64,000 bases of DNA. Source: Cladosporium sp. IMV 00045 (lineage: Eukaryota > Ascomycota > Dothideomycetes > Cladosporiales > Cladosporiaceae). Position numbers and translations under genes: made by a program. The stretch is from contig MSJI02000538.1 in NCBI GenBank assembly GCA_001931905.2, forward strand, positions 127,937 through 191,936, read 5' to 3'. The notes beneath the pieces were generated by a model that was given only the letters and a program-made list of their open reading frames with translations, had not been told where the DNA came from and did not search any database. Within the stretch, counting starts at the first letter, position 1. Every line of letters starts with the position of its first letter. Of the stretch, positions 63,442-64,000 are shown in pieces.

Positions 63442-64000
63442 GCTTGTGCGTAGGTGGGTCAAGACGAAGTACGATGGATGTGGATGGTCAAAAGTTTCGA
63501 GCACAAGGATTCCACAACACTGCTGCTGCTCTTAATCGGGCAGTAAGGCAGTCTTTCTCTCTATAGTTGGCAGATAGACGGCCACGCGATGCAATGATTG
63601 ATACGATCATAAGGGAAAGTAGAAAAAATAAGATGAAATGACAAAAGAGTGGATGGTTCTTTCCTTTTAAACGTTTGGACTTTTTTGAGATGTTGAATCT
63701 TCTGCTTCTGTTCCTGCGTTCTTGAATCTTTCCCAATTGTTTGTTGAGCACATGCATGTTAGCACTCGTTAGAAAACTCATCCAGAGCATTTATCAGCTT
63801 TCGAGAGGTTCCGTGTCTTGTTCGCATGCTATGTATTCGAATTCAATAATAATGCCACGATCGTGAAGAGAAGTATTTACATGTATGAACAGTAGACACC
63901 AACGGTTGCAATCTTTAGCGCGACACATGACGGTGTGCAGCTTATGAGGAAGCGGGCGATGTCTGGACCCTGTGACCGACAAGCAGGCCAGAAGCTTTGG
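63442..64000. other. EF2 3' flank to window end
   Basis: A/T-rich sequence after the EF2 stop, likely 3' UTR, with no coding or RNA gene recognised before the window ends. Confidence 0.4.

Noticed and set aside
61651..63504. 617-codon open frame on the minus strand
   Set aside because: Lies wholly antisense to EF2; it results from the strong C/G third-position bias of that gene. No domain and Leu/Val/Asp/Gly-biased composition.
1..64000. Secondary-metabolite cluster, transposon, CRISPR array or virus-like insertion
   Set aside because: No synthase, transposase, reverse transcriptase, terminal repeat, spacer array or capsid/replicase-like ORF is visible; genes are unrelated housekeeping or regulatory genes on both strands.

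Overview
The window is nuclear DNA of a filamentous ascomycete (Pezizomycotina), and Dothideomycetes is my best but unproven guess. The reasons are intron-bearing genes with short GT-AG introns (mostly 45-75 nt) and CTAAC/CTGAC-type branch points, an AreA/NIT2 GATA factor with the NmrA-interacting C-terminus, single-gene transcription units, and fungal-only families (DUF1776, FMP46/DUF1687, CSF1). I see no CRISPR array, prokaryotic signal, transposon ORF or secondary-metabolite cluster.

Layout, left to right. 0.3-2.1 kb: unrecognised Pro/Gln-rich protein. 2.9-3.9 kb: PCNA, with a start codon split by an intron and two MluI cell-cycle boxes upstream. 4.4-5.7 kb: DUF1776 membrane SDR-like protein. 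6.0-6.8 kb: conserved-looking short protein with an apparent frameshift. 8.4-11.3 kb: AreA. 11.3-15.9 kb: long gene-poor stretch. 15.9-18.3 kb: divergent dienelactone hydrolase and FMP46-like redox protein. 18.9-23.7 kb: large RRM protein, again with a frame break. 24.2-25.8 kb: divergent ribosomal protein eS30 and a secreted CREG-like protein. 26.3-28.0 kb: convergent small membrane protein and 3-hydroxyanthranilate dioxygenase. 29.9-32.5 kb: ferric reductase. 32.9 kb: intron-containing tRNA-Glu(CTC). 33.8-35.6 kb: seven-helix receptor. 35.6-39.9 kb: second gene-poor stretch. 39.9-42.9 kb: divergent UTP15 and GET3. 43.6-44.8 kb: La protein. 45.5-46.6 kb: decayed NLR/STAND-type gene. 47.4-59.5 kb: divergent RBM26/Rmn1-like protein and the giant bridge-like lipid transfer protein CSF1. 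60.7-63.4 kb: elongation factor 2.

Most genes are housekeeping: replication (PCNA), ribosome biogenesis and translation (UTP15, eS30, EF2, tRNA, La), membrane protein targeting and lipid transfer (GET3, CSF1), NAD synthesis (3-HAO), iron reduction, and nitrogen control (AreA). They look like independent genes rather than a pathway cluster; several pairs share short divergent intergenic regions (UTP15/GET3 325 nt, RBM26/CSF1 318 nt, eS30/CREG 447 nt).

I found no convincing new multi-gene system. The points most worth a second look are the split PCNA start codon, two stop-free introns of length 3n (AreA, 3-HAO), a mitochondrial-type leader on 3-HAO, the NLR relic with diverged flanking repeats, and three apparent one-base frame breaks that could be sequence errors. 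All exon limits were read by eye from the sequence and carry no transcript support.
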